Shown here in pieces: positions 36,201-45,072 of a stretch of 64,000 nucleotides of DNA. The position numbers were made by a program, and so were the translations under genes. The notes under the pieces were generated by a model that was not told the origin of the DNA, searched no databases, and saw only the letters and a program-made list of their open reading frames with translations. Position 1 is the first letter of the stretch. Every line of letters begins with the position of its first letter. Source of the DNA: Lentzea albida (GTDB lineage: Bacteria > Actinomycetota > Actinomycetes > Mycobacteriales > Pseudonocardiaceae); assembly GCF_900111005.1 (NCBI RefSeq), contig NZ_FOFV01000027.1, positions 62,001-126,000 of the forward strand, in the 5' to 3' direction.

Positions 36201-36425
36201 GTGGGCGCCGACGACAACTTCTTCGACCTCGGCGGCAACTCGGTGCTGCTGGTCAAGGCGCGCAGCCGGCTCGCGGAGCTGTTCGCGCGGGAGGTGCCGA
36301 CGGTGACGCTCTTCACCTACCCGACGGTGCGGGCGCTGGCCGCCCACTTCGACGGCGGTGGCGTGGTGGAGACGCGGTCGGCCGGTGGCAGGAAGGCATT
36401 GCTGGCTCGGGGGAGGAAGTCGTGA
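33216..36425 (+). CDS. NRPS module C-A-PCP
   Basis: A 1069-residue module. A short N-terminal helix (VLRRLKALDPEKRAAVFAQL), which may be a docking element, precedes the C domain with HHIVCDG near 162. The A domain has YTSGSTGKPKG near 628, NVYGPTEASIW, YRTGDLARFRPDG and NGKLDH. The hand-read pocket code is D-V-A-C-M-G-V-I-W-K, for which I have no confident substrate match. The PCP serine is in LGGNSVLLVKA near 1006, the N-S variant often seen before a PKS. The GTG at 33216 has GGAGGGGAAG upstream. Its stop overlaps the PKS start, consistent with handing its chain to the ketosynthase. Confidence 0.92.
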   Translation: MQDVLRRLKALDPEKRAAVFAQLAERGEDFGVYPVSSGQRQLWLLDQLHPGSAVYNVPYAFRLRGTVDADALGGALLEVGRRHEVLRTVFLDLDGEPRQVILPEPQFSLVVSHVDVADRDAFAAERAAEVAGEPFSLSDGPLLRAELVVFDATDALLLVSMHHIVCDGWSTQLLFAEWEAAYAGRDLGPAPAQYLDFSRWQTEWLDGPEGARLLEYWTTQLAGVPPVLELPADRPRPAVMKMRGGAVEFAWPSALKDRLDAFCLAERVTPFMVLLTAWNVLLHRYCGADDIVVGTNVGNRRAEIEDAIGFFVNTVALRTRVDADVSFLELLHQVRDTTLAAQQHQELPFERVVEALAPPRSTAHQPVVQTIVGMEDGQHSLLSLPGVEVSRVPAHSGTAKWDLELGVTSTEGGITGLLEFDSALYERETARRLLGHLETLLASGLADPSCPVGRLTMITPAERAQILQDWNPVPTARLDGVLVHELAEASADRTPDAVALVFEDQELTYRELDERANRLAHLLRSRGIGRGDFVGISLPRSLDLVVAQQGVLKSGAAYVPLDPEYPADRLAYMVADSGLRVVVTLAAFSLRFPDVATLPLDETDFSGVPAARLAWTVEPDDLAYVIYTSGSTGKPKGAMLPHRGVVNLADELARMLGIGPGNRMLQFASFSFDVSVADIMVTLRSGATVVLAAQHDLQPGPDLARTITTQRVDVACLPPTVLRLTDPASVPGLRTLMAGGEACPEEVAAAWAEGRRFINVYGPTEASIWITAAECDGTESPLPIGRPITGSTAYVLDAHQEPLPVGVPGELHLGGVQVARGYLHRPELTADRFIADPFGGGRLYRTGDLARFRPDGQIEFLRRMDDQIKLRGYRIELGEIQTAVCAHPSVRAAVVIAREDVPGDVRLVAYAVAADGCEIDAAELRSSLRRGLPEYMVPSAFVAVPTIPRNPNGKLDHRALPKPESVRSERVVVPAGNQTERTISDVWREVLRMDRVGADDNFFDLGGNSVLLVKARSRLAELFAREVPTVTLFTYPTVRALAAHFDGGGVVETRSAGGRKALLARGRKS

Positions 36426-39373
36426 CGGAGTACACCGGACTGGAGATCGCGGTCGTCGGCATGGCCGGCCGCTTCCCGGGATCATCCACAGTGGACGAGT
36501 TCTGGGAGAAGGTGCTCGCGGGCGAGGTCGGCGTGCGCCGCTTCACCGACGAGGAGCTCGACGCCGCCGGCGTGTCGGCGGAACGACGGGCGGAGCCCGG
36601 CTTCGTGCCGATGGGCGGCGCACTTGACGGCATCGAGTTCTTCGACGCCAAGCTCTTCGGCTACAGCCCGCGCGACGCGGCCGTGCTGGACCCGCAGCAG
36701 CGCGTCTTCCTGGAGTGCGCCTGGCACGCGTTGGAACACGCCGGCCACCTCGGCGGCGGACGGGAGGTCGGCGTCTACGCCTCGGCGAGCGTCGACACGT
36801 ACCTGCTGCGGCACCTGTGGGGCAACCCCGCCGTACCGGGCGGCCTGCAACCGCTCGACCTGCTGCTCGCCAACGACAAGGACACGCTCGCCAGCCGCGT
36901 CGCCTACCACCTCGACCTGACCGGTCCCGCGATCACCGTGCAGACAGCGTGCTCGTCGTCGCTCGTCACGATCCACGTGGCGTGCCAGGCGCTGCTCGGC
37001 CACGACTGCGACATCGCCCTCGCGGGCGGCGTCTCGATCCGGCCGCCGGTGCACGAGGGCTACCAGCACACCGAGGGCGGCATCCTCGCCGCCGACGGCC
37101 GCTGCCTGCCCTTCGACGCGGAGGCGCACGGGGTGGTCGCGGGCAACGGCGTCGCCGCCGTGGTGCTGCGCCGCCTGGAGGACGCCCTCGCCGACGGCGA
37201 CACGATCCACGCGGTGATCAAGGGCACCGCCGTGAACAACGACGGCGCGAGCAAGGTCGGCTTCACCGCGCCGAGCGTCACCGGTCAGGCGCGCGTCATC
37301 AGGGCCGCGCACGACCTGTCCGAAGTGGACTCCTCCACGATCGGCTACGTCGAGGCGCACGGCACCGCCACACCGCTGGGCGACCCCATCGAAGTGGCCG
37401 CGCTGACCCAGGCGTTCGTGCACCCGCCGCAGGCCTGCGCTTTCGGGTCGGTCAAGGCGCTGATCGGCCACCTGGACGCGGCGGCCGGTGTCGCCGGGTT
37501 CGTGAAGGCCGCGCTCGCGGTGCGGGAAGGCGTCGTACCGCCCAGCCCGTACTTCACCGCGCCGAACCCCGAGACGGGGCTGGAGGACAGCCCGTTCTTC
37601 GTCAACCGCGAGGTGGCGCCGTGGCCGCTGGAGGGCCCGCGGCGGGCCGGGGTCAGCGGGTTCGGCATGGGCGGCACCAACGCGCACGCCGTGCTGGAGG
37701 AGCCGCCGTCGCCCGAACCGATGCCGCCGACCCGGTCCCGGCACCTGGTGGTGCTGTCGGCCGCGAGCGAGAAGGCGTTGCAGGAGAGCCGGGAACGGCT
37801 CGCCGCGCACCTCGCGGAGGGTGGGCAGGAGTTGGCGGACGTGTCGCACACTGTGCGGACGGGGCGGAAGGTGCTGCGGCATCGGCTTGCCGCGGTGGTG
37901 GGCGGCCAGGCCGCCGGCGACCTGTCGGAGGCGTGGACCGGCTCCGGCGACCGGCGCGACGTCGTCTTCCTGTTCCCCGGCCAAGGTTCGCAGTACGCGG
38001 GCATGGCCGCCCAGCTCACCGCCGAAGAGCCGGTCTTCCGCGCCGCCCTCGACGAGTGCGCCGCGCTCCTCCCGTTCGACCTGCACGAGGTCCTGGCCGA
38101 CGCCGACCGCCTGACCCGCACCGAGTTCACCCAACCCGCCCTCTTCGCCGTCGAGTACTCGCTCGCGAAGCTCTGGGAGCACTGGGGCGTGCGGCCGAGC
38201 GCGATGCTCGGGCACAGCGTCGGCGAGTACGTGGCCGCCTGCCTGGCCGGGGTGTTCTCGCTGCCGGACGCGCTCGAGCTCGTCACGGCCCGCGGCGCGC
38301 TGATGGGCGCGTTGCCCGGCGGCGCCATGCTGTCCGTGCCGCTCGGTGCCGACCAGTTGGACCTGCCGGAGGACGTGTCCCTCGCGGCGAGCAACGCGCC
38401 GAACCTGAGCACGGTCGCCGGCACGTTCGAGGCGATCGAGCGCTTCGAGCAGACCGTCACCGGCCGCCGGCTGCACACCTCGCACGCGTTCCACTCGGCG
38501 ATGATCGACCCGATGCTCGGCGAGTTCGCCGCGCTGGTCAGCCGGATCGGGCCGCGCGCGCCGCGGATCCCGTTCGTCTCCAACGTCTCCGGCACGTGGA
38601 TCACCGCGGAGGAGGCGACCGACCCCGGCTACTGGGCCCGGCACGCCCGCGCGGCCGTGCGGTTCAGCGAAGGGCTGACGACGCTGGTCGCCGAGCCGGT
38701 GACCGTGCTGGAGGTCGGGCCGGGCAACGTCCTGACCACGCTGGCCCGTCAGCACGACCTCCGCGGTGGCACCGCGCTCGGGTCGTTGCGGCACCCGCGC
38801 GAGGACAAGCACGACCTCGACACGATGTTGGCCGCGGCGGGCCGGTTGTGGATCGCCGGTGTGTCGGTCGACCTCGGCGCGCTCACCGCGGACGAGCGGC
38901 GGCGCAGGGTTCCGCTGCCGGGCTACCCGTTCGAGCGCGCCCGCCACTGGGTCGACCTGCCGGGCACCGCGCCACGGCCGATCGAGGTCGTCGAGGTGCT
39001 GCCGCAGCCGGCCGAGGTCGTGCTGCCTCAGGGTGATCTCGCGGTCGTCACCGGCATCTGGCAGGAGCTGCTCGGCATCGCGCGCATCGGCCCGGACGAC
39101 GACTACTTCGAGCTCGGCGGTCATTCCCTGCTGGCCACCCAGATCCTCGCGCGGATCACGGCGGAGCTCCACGTCACCCTCCCCGCGGGCGCGATCTTCG
39201 AGGCGCCGACGCCCCGCAGGCTCGCCGCACGGATCGACGAGCTGCGCGACGTGGAACCGGCGCAGGACGACGAGTTCGCCGCGCTGCTCGCCGAGATCCG
39301 CGACATGTCACCGGAAGAGCTGCGGGCCGAACTGGACCGCGAGCGGGACGCCCAGGAGATCTCCCAGTCATGA
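36422..39373 (+). CDS. Type I PKS module KS-AT-ACP
   Basis: A 983-residue minimal module. KS (about 1-425) has VQTACSSSL (Cys near 177), EAHGTATPLGDPIE and GSVKALIGHLDAAAG, giving the full Cys-His-His set. AT (about 515-810) has GQGSQYAGM, nucleophile GHSVGEY near 598 and HAFHS, the malonyl-type signature. The ACP serine is in LGGHSLLATQIL near 901. There is no KR, DH or ER, so the unit added keeps its beta-ketone. That matters because a beta-ketoacyl thioester is the substrate tetronate-forming KASIII enzymes use. The GTG overlaps the previous stop and the end overlaps the next NRPS. Confidence 0.93.
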   Translation: MTEYTGLEIAVVGMAGRFPGSSTVDEFWEKVLAGEVGVRRFTDEELDAAGVSAERRAEPGFVPMGGALDGIEFFDAKLFGYSPRDAAVLDPQQRVFLECAWHALEHAGHLGGGREVGVYASASVDTYLLRHLWGNPAVPGGLQPLDLLLANDKDTLASRVAYHLDLTGPAITVQTACSSSLVTIHVACQALLGHDCDIALAGGVSIRPPVHEGYQHTEGGILAADGRCLPFDAEAHGVVAGNGVAAVVLRRLEDALADGDTIHAVIKGTAVNNDGASKVGFTAPSVTGQARVIRAAHDLSEVDSSTIGYVEAHGTATPLGDPIEVAALTQAFVHPPQACAFGSVKALIGHLDAAAGVAGFVKAALAVREGVVPPSPYFTAPNPETGLEDSPFFVNREVAPWPLEGPRRAGVSGFGMGGTNAHAVLEEPPSPEPMPPTRSRHLVVLSAASEKALQESRERLAAHLAEGGQELADVSHTVRTGRKVLRHRLAAVVGGQAAGDLSEAWTGSGDRRDVVFLFPGQGSQYAGMAAQLTAEEPVFRAALDECAALLPFDLHEVLADADRLTRTEFTQPALFAVEYSLAKLWEHWGVRPSAMLGHSVGEYVAACLAGVFSLPDALELVTARGALMGALPGGAMLSVPLGADQLDLPEDVSLAASNAPNLSTVAGTFEAIERFEQTVTGRRLHTSHAFHSAMIDPMLGEFAALVSRIGPRAPRIPFVSNVSGTWITAEEATDPGYWARHARAAVRFSEGLTTLVAEPVTVLEVGPGNVLTTLARQHDLRGGTALGSLRHPREDKHDLDTMLAAAGRLWIAGVSVDLGALTADERRRRVPLPGYPFERARHWVDLPGTAPRPIEVVEVLPQPAEVVLPQGDLAVVTGIWQELLGIARIGPDDDYFELGGHSLLATQILARITAELHVTLPAGAIFEAPTPRRLAARIDELRDVEPAQDDEFAALLAEIRDMSPEELRAELDRERDAQEISQS

Positions 39374-42300
39374 CAGACCACCTGACCAGCTCACTGACCG
39401 AGGAGCAGAGACAGCTCCTCGCGCTGCGCCTGCGCAACGCCGACCGGTCGCAGCCGGTGTCGTTCACCCAGGAGCAGCTCTGGTTCCTCGACCGCCTCGA
39501 CCCCGGCAACCCCGCCTACGCCATCCCGTTCGGACTGGAGCTCACCGGGCCGCTCGACCGCACCGCCCTCGAACTGGCCGTCGGCCGGGTCGTGGACCGG
39601 CACTCCGCCCTGCGCACCACGTTCTTCGAGCGCGACGGCGAGCTGCGGCAACGAGTACGTGACAACGTGTCCATCGCCATCGAGGTCGTGGACCTGTCCG
39701 AGCACCCCGAGCGCGCGGACGAGGTCGCGCTGGAGCACGCCCGGCACGCGTTCGACCTGAGCGCGGGACCGCTGGTGGCGTTCCGGCTCGTCGTGCTCGG
39801 ACCTGAGCGGCACCTGCTGCTGGTGACCGCGCACCACATCGTGTTCGACGCCGCGTCGGCCGAGGTGTTCGGCGCCGACCTCGCCGCCTTCTACGGCGGG
39901 GAGACGCCGCCGGAGCTGACCACGTCGTTCGGCCGGCACGCCGCCGCTGAACGCCGCCGGCTCACCGCCGAGGTGATGGACGAGCACCTCGCGTACTGGC
40001 GGGACCGGCTCGCGGACAGCCCGGCGCGCTCCACGGTGCCGTCCGACCTGCCGCGCCCGGCGGTCCAGACGCACACCGGCGGCCGGCGGCACTTCGTCGT
40101 GCCGCGCGAGCTGACCGAGAAGCTCGCGGCCCGCGCCCAGCAGCTCGGTGTGTCGCTGAACGCCGTGGTGCTCAGCGGGTTCGCCGCGCTGATCGGGCAG
40201 GACCGGGTGCTGCTCGGCATGCCGGTGAGCGGCCGCGGCCGTCCCGGCCTGGAGCACCTGATCGGCTCGCTGGCGAACATGCTGGTGCTGCGCGTGGACG
40301 TCCAGGACGACGCCGACAAGACGATCCGCGGCACGCACCGCGCGATCAGCGAGGCCTACTCCCACCAGGACGCGCCGTACGCACGGGTCGTAGAGGCGGT
40401 CGACCCGCCGCGCGACCCGAGCCAGAACCCGTTGTTCCAGGCCATGTTGAGCCTCACCGAGGCACCCGCTCCCCGAACCGCGGGAGGCGTCGAGTTCCGC
40501 CCGTTCGAGGTAGACAACGGCCTGACCGACTTCGACCTGTTCGTCGTGCTGTCCCGGACCGACGGGGAGCTGCGCGGCGTCATCGGCTACAACGCGGACC
40601 TCTATCTCGACGAGACCGTCGGCGAGCTGGGCGAGCAGTTCCTCGCCGTGCTCGCCGGTCTGGCGGAGGGCACGCTCCCGCGCCGGGACCGGATCTCGAT
40701 CGCCGCCACGTTCACGGCCGACCCCGTCCGCGCACCGCTGGACGTCCTCAACGGAGTGCTGCGGCTGCCCGTGGACGTCGAACTCGCGCCGTACCAGCAA
40801 ATCGTCCAGCACCTGCTCAAAGGCGACGACGGCAGGCTTGCCGACGTCGTGCTGCTGCGCTGGGAGGACTGGACGCGGCACGGCGACGCCGTCGAGGCGA
40901 ACTGGCAGGACCTGGAGACCGCGGTCACGGCCTACCGGCGGCGGTCGGCCGCGCCGCTGCACCTCGTCGTCTGCCCGTCCGAGCAGCAGTTCGGCCACCT
41001 CGACGACCGTCTCGCGGTGCTCGCGGACTCCACCGAGGGCGTGCACGCCACGTGGTTCGCGGACTGGGCCAAGGCACTGCCGGTCAGCGCCACGTTCGAC
41101 GCGCAGGCCGACAAGCTCGGCCACGTCCCCTACACGCAGGAGATGTTCGCCGCGCTGGCGATCCTGCTGACCCGCGTGCTGCACCCAGGGGCCGGGCGCC
41201 TGCACCTGCTCGGCACCGCGCTGGGCGAACCGGCGGCATTGGCCGAGCGGGCGGCGCCGGCCGTCCGGGCCGTCGCGATCGACACGCCCCCGGTGGCCCC
41301 GCGCACTCCCACCGAGGAACGGCTCGCCCGCGTCTGGCGGGAGGTGCTCAAGCTCGACGAAGTCGGTGTCACGCACGACTTCTTCGCGCTGGGCGGCCAC
41401 TCGCTGCTCGCGACGCAGCTGCTGTCGAAGGTGTTCGCGGAGTTCGGCGCCGACGTCTCGCTGCACGCGCTGTTCACCCACCCGACCGTCGAGGCGCTGG
41501 CGGAACTCGTCGACGAGCCGCGGGAGACCGGGCATCCGCTGTCGCCGGTCTCCCGCGACGAACCCCTCGAGCTGTCGGCGATCCAGCGGCGCATGTGGGC
41601 CGCGACCCAGCTCGACCCCACCACGACGAGGATGAACACCACGTTCGCGGTGGCGCTGCGCGGCTCGCTGGACGTGCCGGCCTTGCGCGCCGCGGTCGCG
41701 AACGTGGTGCGCAGGCACGAGATCCTGCGCACCACGTTCGCCGAGCAGGACGGCCGGCCGGTCATGGTCGTGCACCCGGACATGGACTGCTGGCTGCCCG
41801 AGGCGGTCGGCTCGCCCGAGGAGTTCCTCGCCGAGCACACCACCCACGTCTACGACCTGGAGCACGGACCGCTGCTGCGCGTCCGGCTGGTGCGCACGGC
41901 CGCGCAGGAGCACCACCTGCTGCTCGGCATGCACCACATCGTCTGCGACAACACGTCGTGGGGCGTGCTGCTCGCCGAGCTGTCCGCCGGCTACCAGGCC
42001 GGTGACCTGCCGGAACTGACCGTCCAGTACGCGGACTACGCGGCGTGGCAACAGGACCTGCTCACCGACGAGGCGCTCGCACCGCACCAGGAGCACTGGC
42101 GCGCCTACCTCGCCGACGCGCCGTCGCAGCTGGAAGTGCCCGCGGACCGCCCCGAGCGCAACGAGACCCGGCGCACGTCGTCCGTGGTGCCGGACAGGGT
42201 GGCGGCGGCGTTGAAGGACCTGGCGCGCGCGGAGGGCAGCACGCCGTTCGCCACGCTGCTCGCGGCGTACGCGGTGGTGCTGTACCGCCGCAGCGCGCAG

Positions 42301-45072
42301 CCGGACGTCGTGCTGAGCGTGCCGCAGCAGGGCAGGCCGCGACCGGAGGTCGAGCACCTCGTCGGCTGCTTCACCGACCTGCTGCCGATCCGCGTGGACC
42401 TGGGCGGGCGCCTCACGTTCCGGCAGGTCGTGCAGCGGGTGCACCGCGCGATGGTCGACGGCTACCAGCACGGCGACGTGCCGTTCTCCAGCGTCGCCCA
42501 CGTGCTGCCGCGCCAGCGGGGACGGCACCCGGTCTACCAGTGCGCGTTCAACTACGCGGACCTGCCCGACGAGGCGATGAGCTGGCCGGGGCTCGAGCTG
42601 GAACCGCTGGAGGTGCCGGTCACGAGCCTCGACTTCGACCTGTTCCTCACGCTCACGACCGAGCACGGCGAGCTGGCCGCGACGCTGGAGTACAGCGCCG
42701 ACCTGTTCGGCACCGATGGCGCCGGAGAGTTGCTCGACTCGTTCGTTGCGCAGCTCACCGAACTGGTCGAGGCCCCCGACACGCGCATCGTGGTCGAGTC
42801 GTGCACGGTGGACCAGCCGACGATGGGAATCGCGTCGTCGCGGCCGCTCGACGGCGTGCTGCCGGTGCTGACCTCGTGGCTCGACCAGCTGGACCTGCCG
42901 CTCACCATCAGCACGACCGCGCCGGGTCAGGTCCTGCGTCCGCTGCTGGATCCCGCAGCCGGGTTCGGTGGCGGGACGACCGCGCTGGTGCTGCGCTGGG
43001 AGGACCTGTTCGACGGCGGCGTCGCCGCGTTCGAGCTCGCGTTCGACCGGCTCGGCACCGCGATCGAACGCTGGACCGAGCGCACCGGCGGGGACCTGGC
43101 CGTGCTTGCCACGTCCGAGCGCACCGAGAAGCCGTGGCCCGGGGTGTTCGGCCACGCCGCGGACCGCCTCGCCCGGCGGTTCCCGACCTTGCGCGTCGTC
43201 GACCTGCTGACCGCGCAGGGAGACCAGGACGTCGTGCTGGGCACCGAGCTCGCCCGGCTGCTGGGCGAGCTGCCGCAGAAGGCGCAGGCGAAGGAGCTGC
43301 CGCGCACCGACGACGAACGTGCGCTCGCGGCCGTCTGGCAGGACGTCCTGAAGGTGCACGAGGTCAGCGTCCACGACGACTTCTTCGAGCTCGGTGGCGA
43401 CTCGATGACCGCGATCCAGGTGGTGTGGCTCGCGAACCAGGCTGGCATCAGGTTCACGCCCGCCCAGCTCACGGCCAAGCGCACGATCGCCGAACTGCTG
43501 CGCGTGCCGATGTCCGAGGAGCAGCAGGCGCTGGCGGCCGTGTGGCGCGAGGTGCTCAAGGTCGACGAGGTCGGCGCGCACGACGACTTCTTCGCGCTCG
43601 GCGGCGACTCCATGACCGCGATCCAGGTGGTGTGGCTCGCGAACCAGGCCGGCATCAGGTTCACGCCCGCCCAGCTCACCGCCAAGCGCACGATCGCCGC
43701 GCTGCTGGTCGCGGACGCACCGGAGCAGGTCGCCGACCAGGGACCGGTGGAGGGCGACTTCCCGGCCACCGGGGCGCAGCGCTGGTTCTTCGAGGCGCTC
43801 GCGACGTCGATGGTCGCGCCCGCCCACTTCAACCACCCCTACTACCTGCGCCTGCGCGTGCCGGCGACACCGGACCAGCTGGAGCGCGCCACGAACGCGT
43901 TGGTCGCCCACCACGACGGGATGCGCCTGCGGTTCCGCCGCGAGGGCAACGACTGGCACGCCTCGCACGGCCCGGTCGACGGCGCGATGCCGTTCGTGTC
44001 GTTCGACGTGTCGGACGCCGCCGACCGCGAGAAGGCGATCGAAGCCCACCTCAACGAGGTGCACCCGACGCTGGACATCAAGGACGGCCCGCTGGCCAAG
44101 GTCGTCCACTTCGGACTCGGTGGACACGAGCCCGACCGCGTGATGGTGATCTGCCACCACCTGGTCACCGACGGCGTCTCGCGCAGCCTGATCCTGGAGG
44201 ACTTCCAGAACGCGCTGCGCCAGGTCCTCGCCGGCCGCTGCGTCGACCTCGGGCCGAAGACCACGTCCTTCCGGGACTGGGCGCGCGAGATCGACGGGTA
44301 CGCCCGCGGCCCGGAGCCCCTGCGGGAGCTGGAGTACTGGGAGCGGCAGGCACCCGGCAGCGAGGACATGACGCCCGACCTGCCCGGCCGCAACACGTTC
44401 GGCGTCATGCAGGACATCCACACGACGCTCGACGCCGACACCACCACGCGCCTGCGCGAGCTGGCCAAGGCGAACCACGTCGGCGTCAGCGACCTGCTGG
44501 TGTGGGCGTCGGTGCGAATGGCCTCGGACCGGTTCGGTGGTCCCGAGTGGACGATCGCGACCACCGGCCACGGCCGTGAGGCGCTGTTCGACGGCCTCGA
44601 CCTGTCCCGCACGGTCGGCTGGTTCCAGGTCATGTACCCGGTCCGGCTCACCCTGCCCGACGGGGACGACACGGCCGCGATCACCTCGCTCGCCGGTCAG
44701 CTGAAGCAGGTGCCCGTCAACGGCATCGGCTACGGCCTGCTCCGCTACAACCACCCGGACCCCGCCGTCCGCCGGCGCCTGGAGACGCCGAACCCGCAGC
44801 TCACCGTCAACTACGCGGGCGCGTTCGGGTTCACCGACCTCTCGAGCGCCGACGAGCTGTTCGAGCTGTGCCAGGAAGAACTCGGCGTCCTGCAGGACAA
44901 GGGGACCGAGTGGCCCGGCCGGATCGACGTCGTCGGGTCGCTCGTCGACGGCCGGATCCGCATCGAGATGAACTACGGCACCGAGATGTACCTGCCGGAG
45001 ACCGCGCGCCGGATGCTCGGCGAAATCGAAGGGCTGCTCCGCCAGCTCGCTGACCAGAACAGGACGAGGTAA
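39370..45072 (+). CDS. Adenylation-less NRPS: C-X-PCP-C-X-PCP-PCP-E
   Basis: A 1900-residue protein with no A domain. C1 (about 1-430) has HHIVFDA near 155 and C2 (about 735-1160) has HHIVCDN near 856, so both lack the final Gly of HHxxxDG. In the A-domain position lies X1 (about 440-640), which begins ISIAATFTADPVRAPLDVL and contains VELAPYQQIVQHLL and LLRWEDW. It resembles the N-terminal (SGNH-like) region of FkbH proteins. A shorter X2 (about 1170-1310) has TALVLRWEDLFDGG. PCP1 has GGHSLLA near 678; PCP2 and PCP3 are tandem near-copies (GGDSMTA near 1345 and 1411). The C-terminal domain has HHLVTDG, TVGWFQVMYPV and VNYAGAF, typical of epimerisation domains. No thioesterase is present. Confidence 0.85.
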   Translation: MTDHLTSSLTEEQRQLLALRLRNADRSQPVSFTQEQLWFLDRLDPGNPAYAIPFGLELTGPLDRTALELAVGRVVDRHSALRTTFFERDGELRQRVRDNVSIAIEVVDLSEHPERADEVALEHARHAFDLSAGPLVAFRLVVLGPERHLLLVTAHHIVFDAASAEVFGADLAAFYGGETPPELTTSFGRHAAAERRRLTAEVMDEHLAYWRDRLADSPARSTVPSDLPRPAVQTHTGGRRHFVVPRELTEKLAARAQQLGVSLNAVVLSGFAALIGQDRVLLGMPVSGRGRPGLEHLIGSLANMLVLRVDVQDDADKTIRGTHRAISEAYSHQDAPYARVVEAVDPPRDPSQNPLFQAMLSLTEAPAPRTAGGVEFRPFEVDNGLTDFDLFVVLSRTDGELRGVIGYNADLYLDETVGELGEQFLAVLAGLAEGTLPRRDRISIAATFTADPVRAPLDVLNGVLRLPVDVELAPYQQIVQHLLKGDDGRLADVVLLRWEDWTRHGDAVEANWQDLETAVTAYRRRSAAPLHLVVCPSEQQFGHLDDRLAVLADSTEGVHATWFADWAKALPVSATFDAQADKLGHVPYTQEMFAALAILLTRVLHPGAGRLHLLGTALGEPAALAERAAPAVRAVAIDTPPVAPRTPTEERLARVWREVLKLDEVGVTHDFFALGGHSLLATQLLSKVFAEFGADVSLHALFTHPTVEALAELVDEPRETGHPLSPVSRDEPLELSAIQRRMWAATQLDPTTTRMNTTFAVALRGSLDVPALRAAVANVVRRHEILRTTFAEQDGRPVMVVHPDMDCWLPEAVGSPEEFLAEHTTHVYDLEHGPLLRVRLVRTAAQEHHLLLGMHHIVCDNTSWGVLLAELSAGYQAGDLPELTVQYADYAAWQQDLLTDEALAPHQEHWRAYLADAPSQLEVPADRPERNETRRTSSVVPDRVAAALKDLARAEGSTPFATLLAAYAVVLYRRSAQPDVVLSVPQQGRPRPEVEHLVGCFTDLLPIRVDLGGRLTFRQVVQRVHRAMVDGYQHGDVPFSSVAHVLPRQRGRHPVYQCAFNYADLPDEAMSWPGLELEPLEVPVTSLDFDLFLTLTTEHGELAATLEYSADLFGTDGAGELLDSFVAQLTELVEAPDTRIVVESCTVDQPTMGIASSRPLDGVLPVLTSWLDQLDLPLTISTTAPGQVLRPLLDPAAGFGGGTTALVLRWEDLFDGGVAAFELAFDRLGTAIERWTERTGGDLAVLATSERTEKPWPGVFGHAADRLARRFPTLRVVDLLTAQGDQDVVLGTELARLLGELPQKAQAKELPRTDDERALAAVWQDVLKVHEVSVHDDFFELGGDSMTAIQVVWLANQAGIRFTPAQLTAKRTIAELLRVPMSEEQQALAAVWREVLKVDEVGAHDDFFALGGDSMTAIQVVWLANQAGIRFTPAQLTAKRTIAALLVADAPEQVADQGPVEGDFPATGAQRWFFEALATSMVAPAHFNHPYYLRLRVPATPDQLERATNALVAHHDGMRLRFRREGNDWHASHGPVDGAMPFVSFDVSDAADREKAIEAHLNEVHPTLDIKDGPLAKVVHFGLGGHEPDRVMVICHHLVTDGVSRSLILEDFQNALRQVLAGRCVDLGPKTTSFRDWAREIDGYARGPEPLRELEYWERQAPGSEDMTPDLPGRNTFGVMQDIHTTLDADTTTRLRELAKANHVGVSDLLVWASVRMASDRFGGPEWTIATTGHGREALFDGLDLSRTVGWFQVMYPVRLTLPDGDDTAAITSLAGQLKQVPVNGIGYGLLRYNHPDPAVRRRLETPNPQLTVNYAGAFGFTDLSSADELFELCQEELGVLQDKGTEWPGRIDVVGSLVDGRIRIEMNYGTEMYLPETARRMLGEIEGLLRQLADQNRTR
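43321..43704 (+). repeat. Tandem duplication encoding twin PCP domains
   Basis: Two copies with a 207-bp period (43321-43527 and 43528 to about 43704) encode PCP2 and PCP3. The inner ~110 bases differ at only a handful of positions, mostly synonymous, while the outer parts have diverged. This suggests recent duplication or ongoing gene conversion. Confidence 0.85.
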
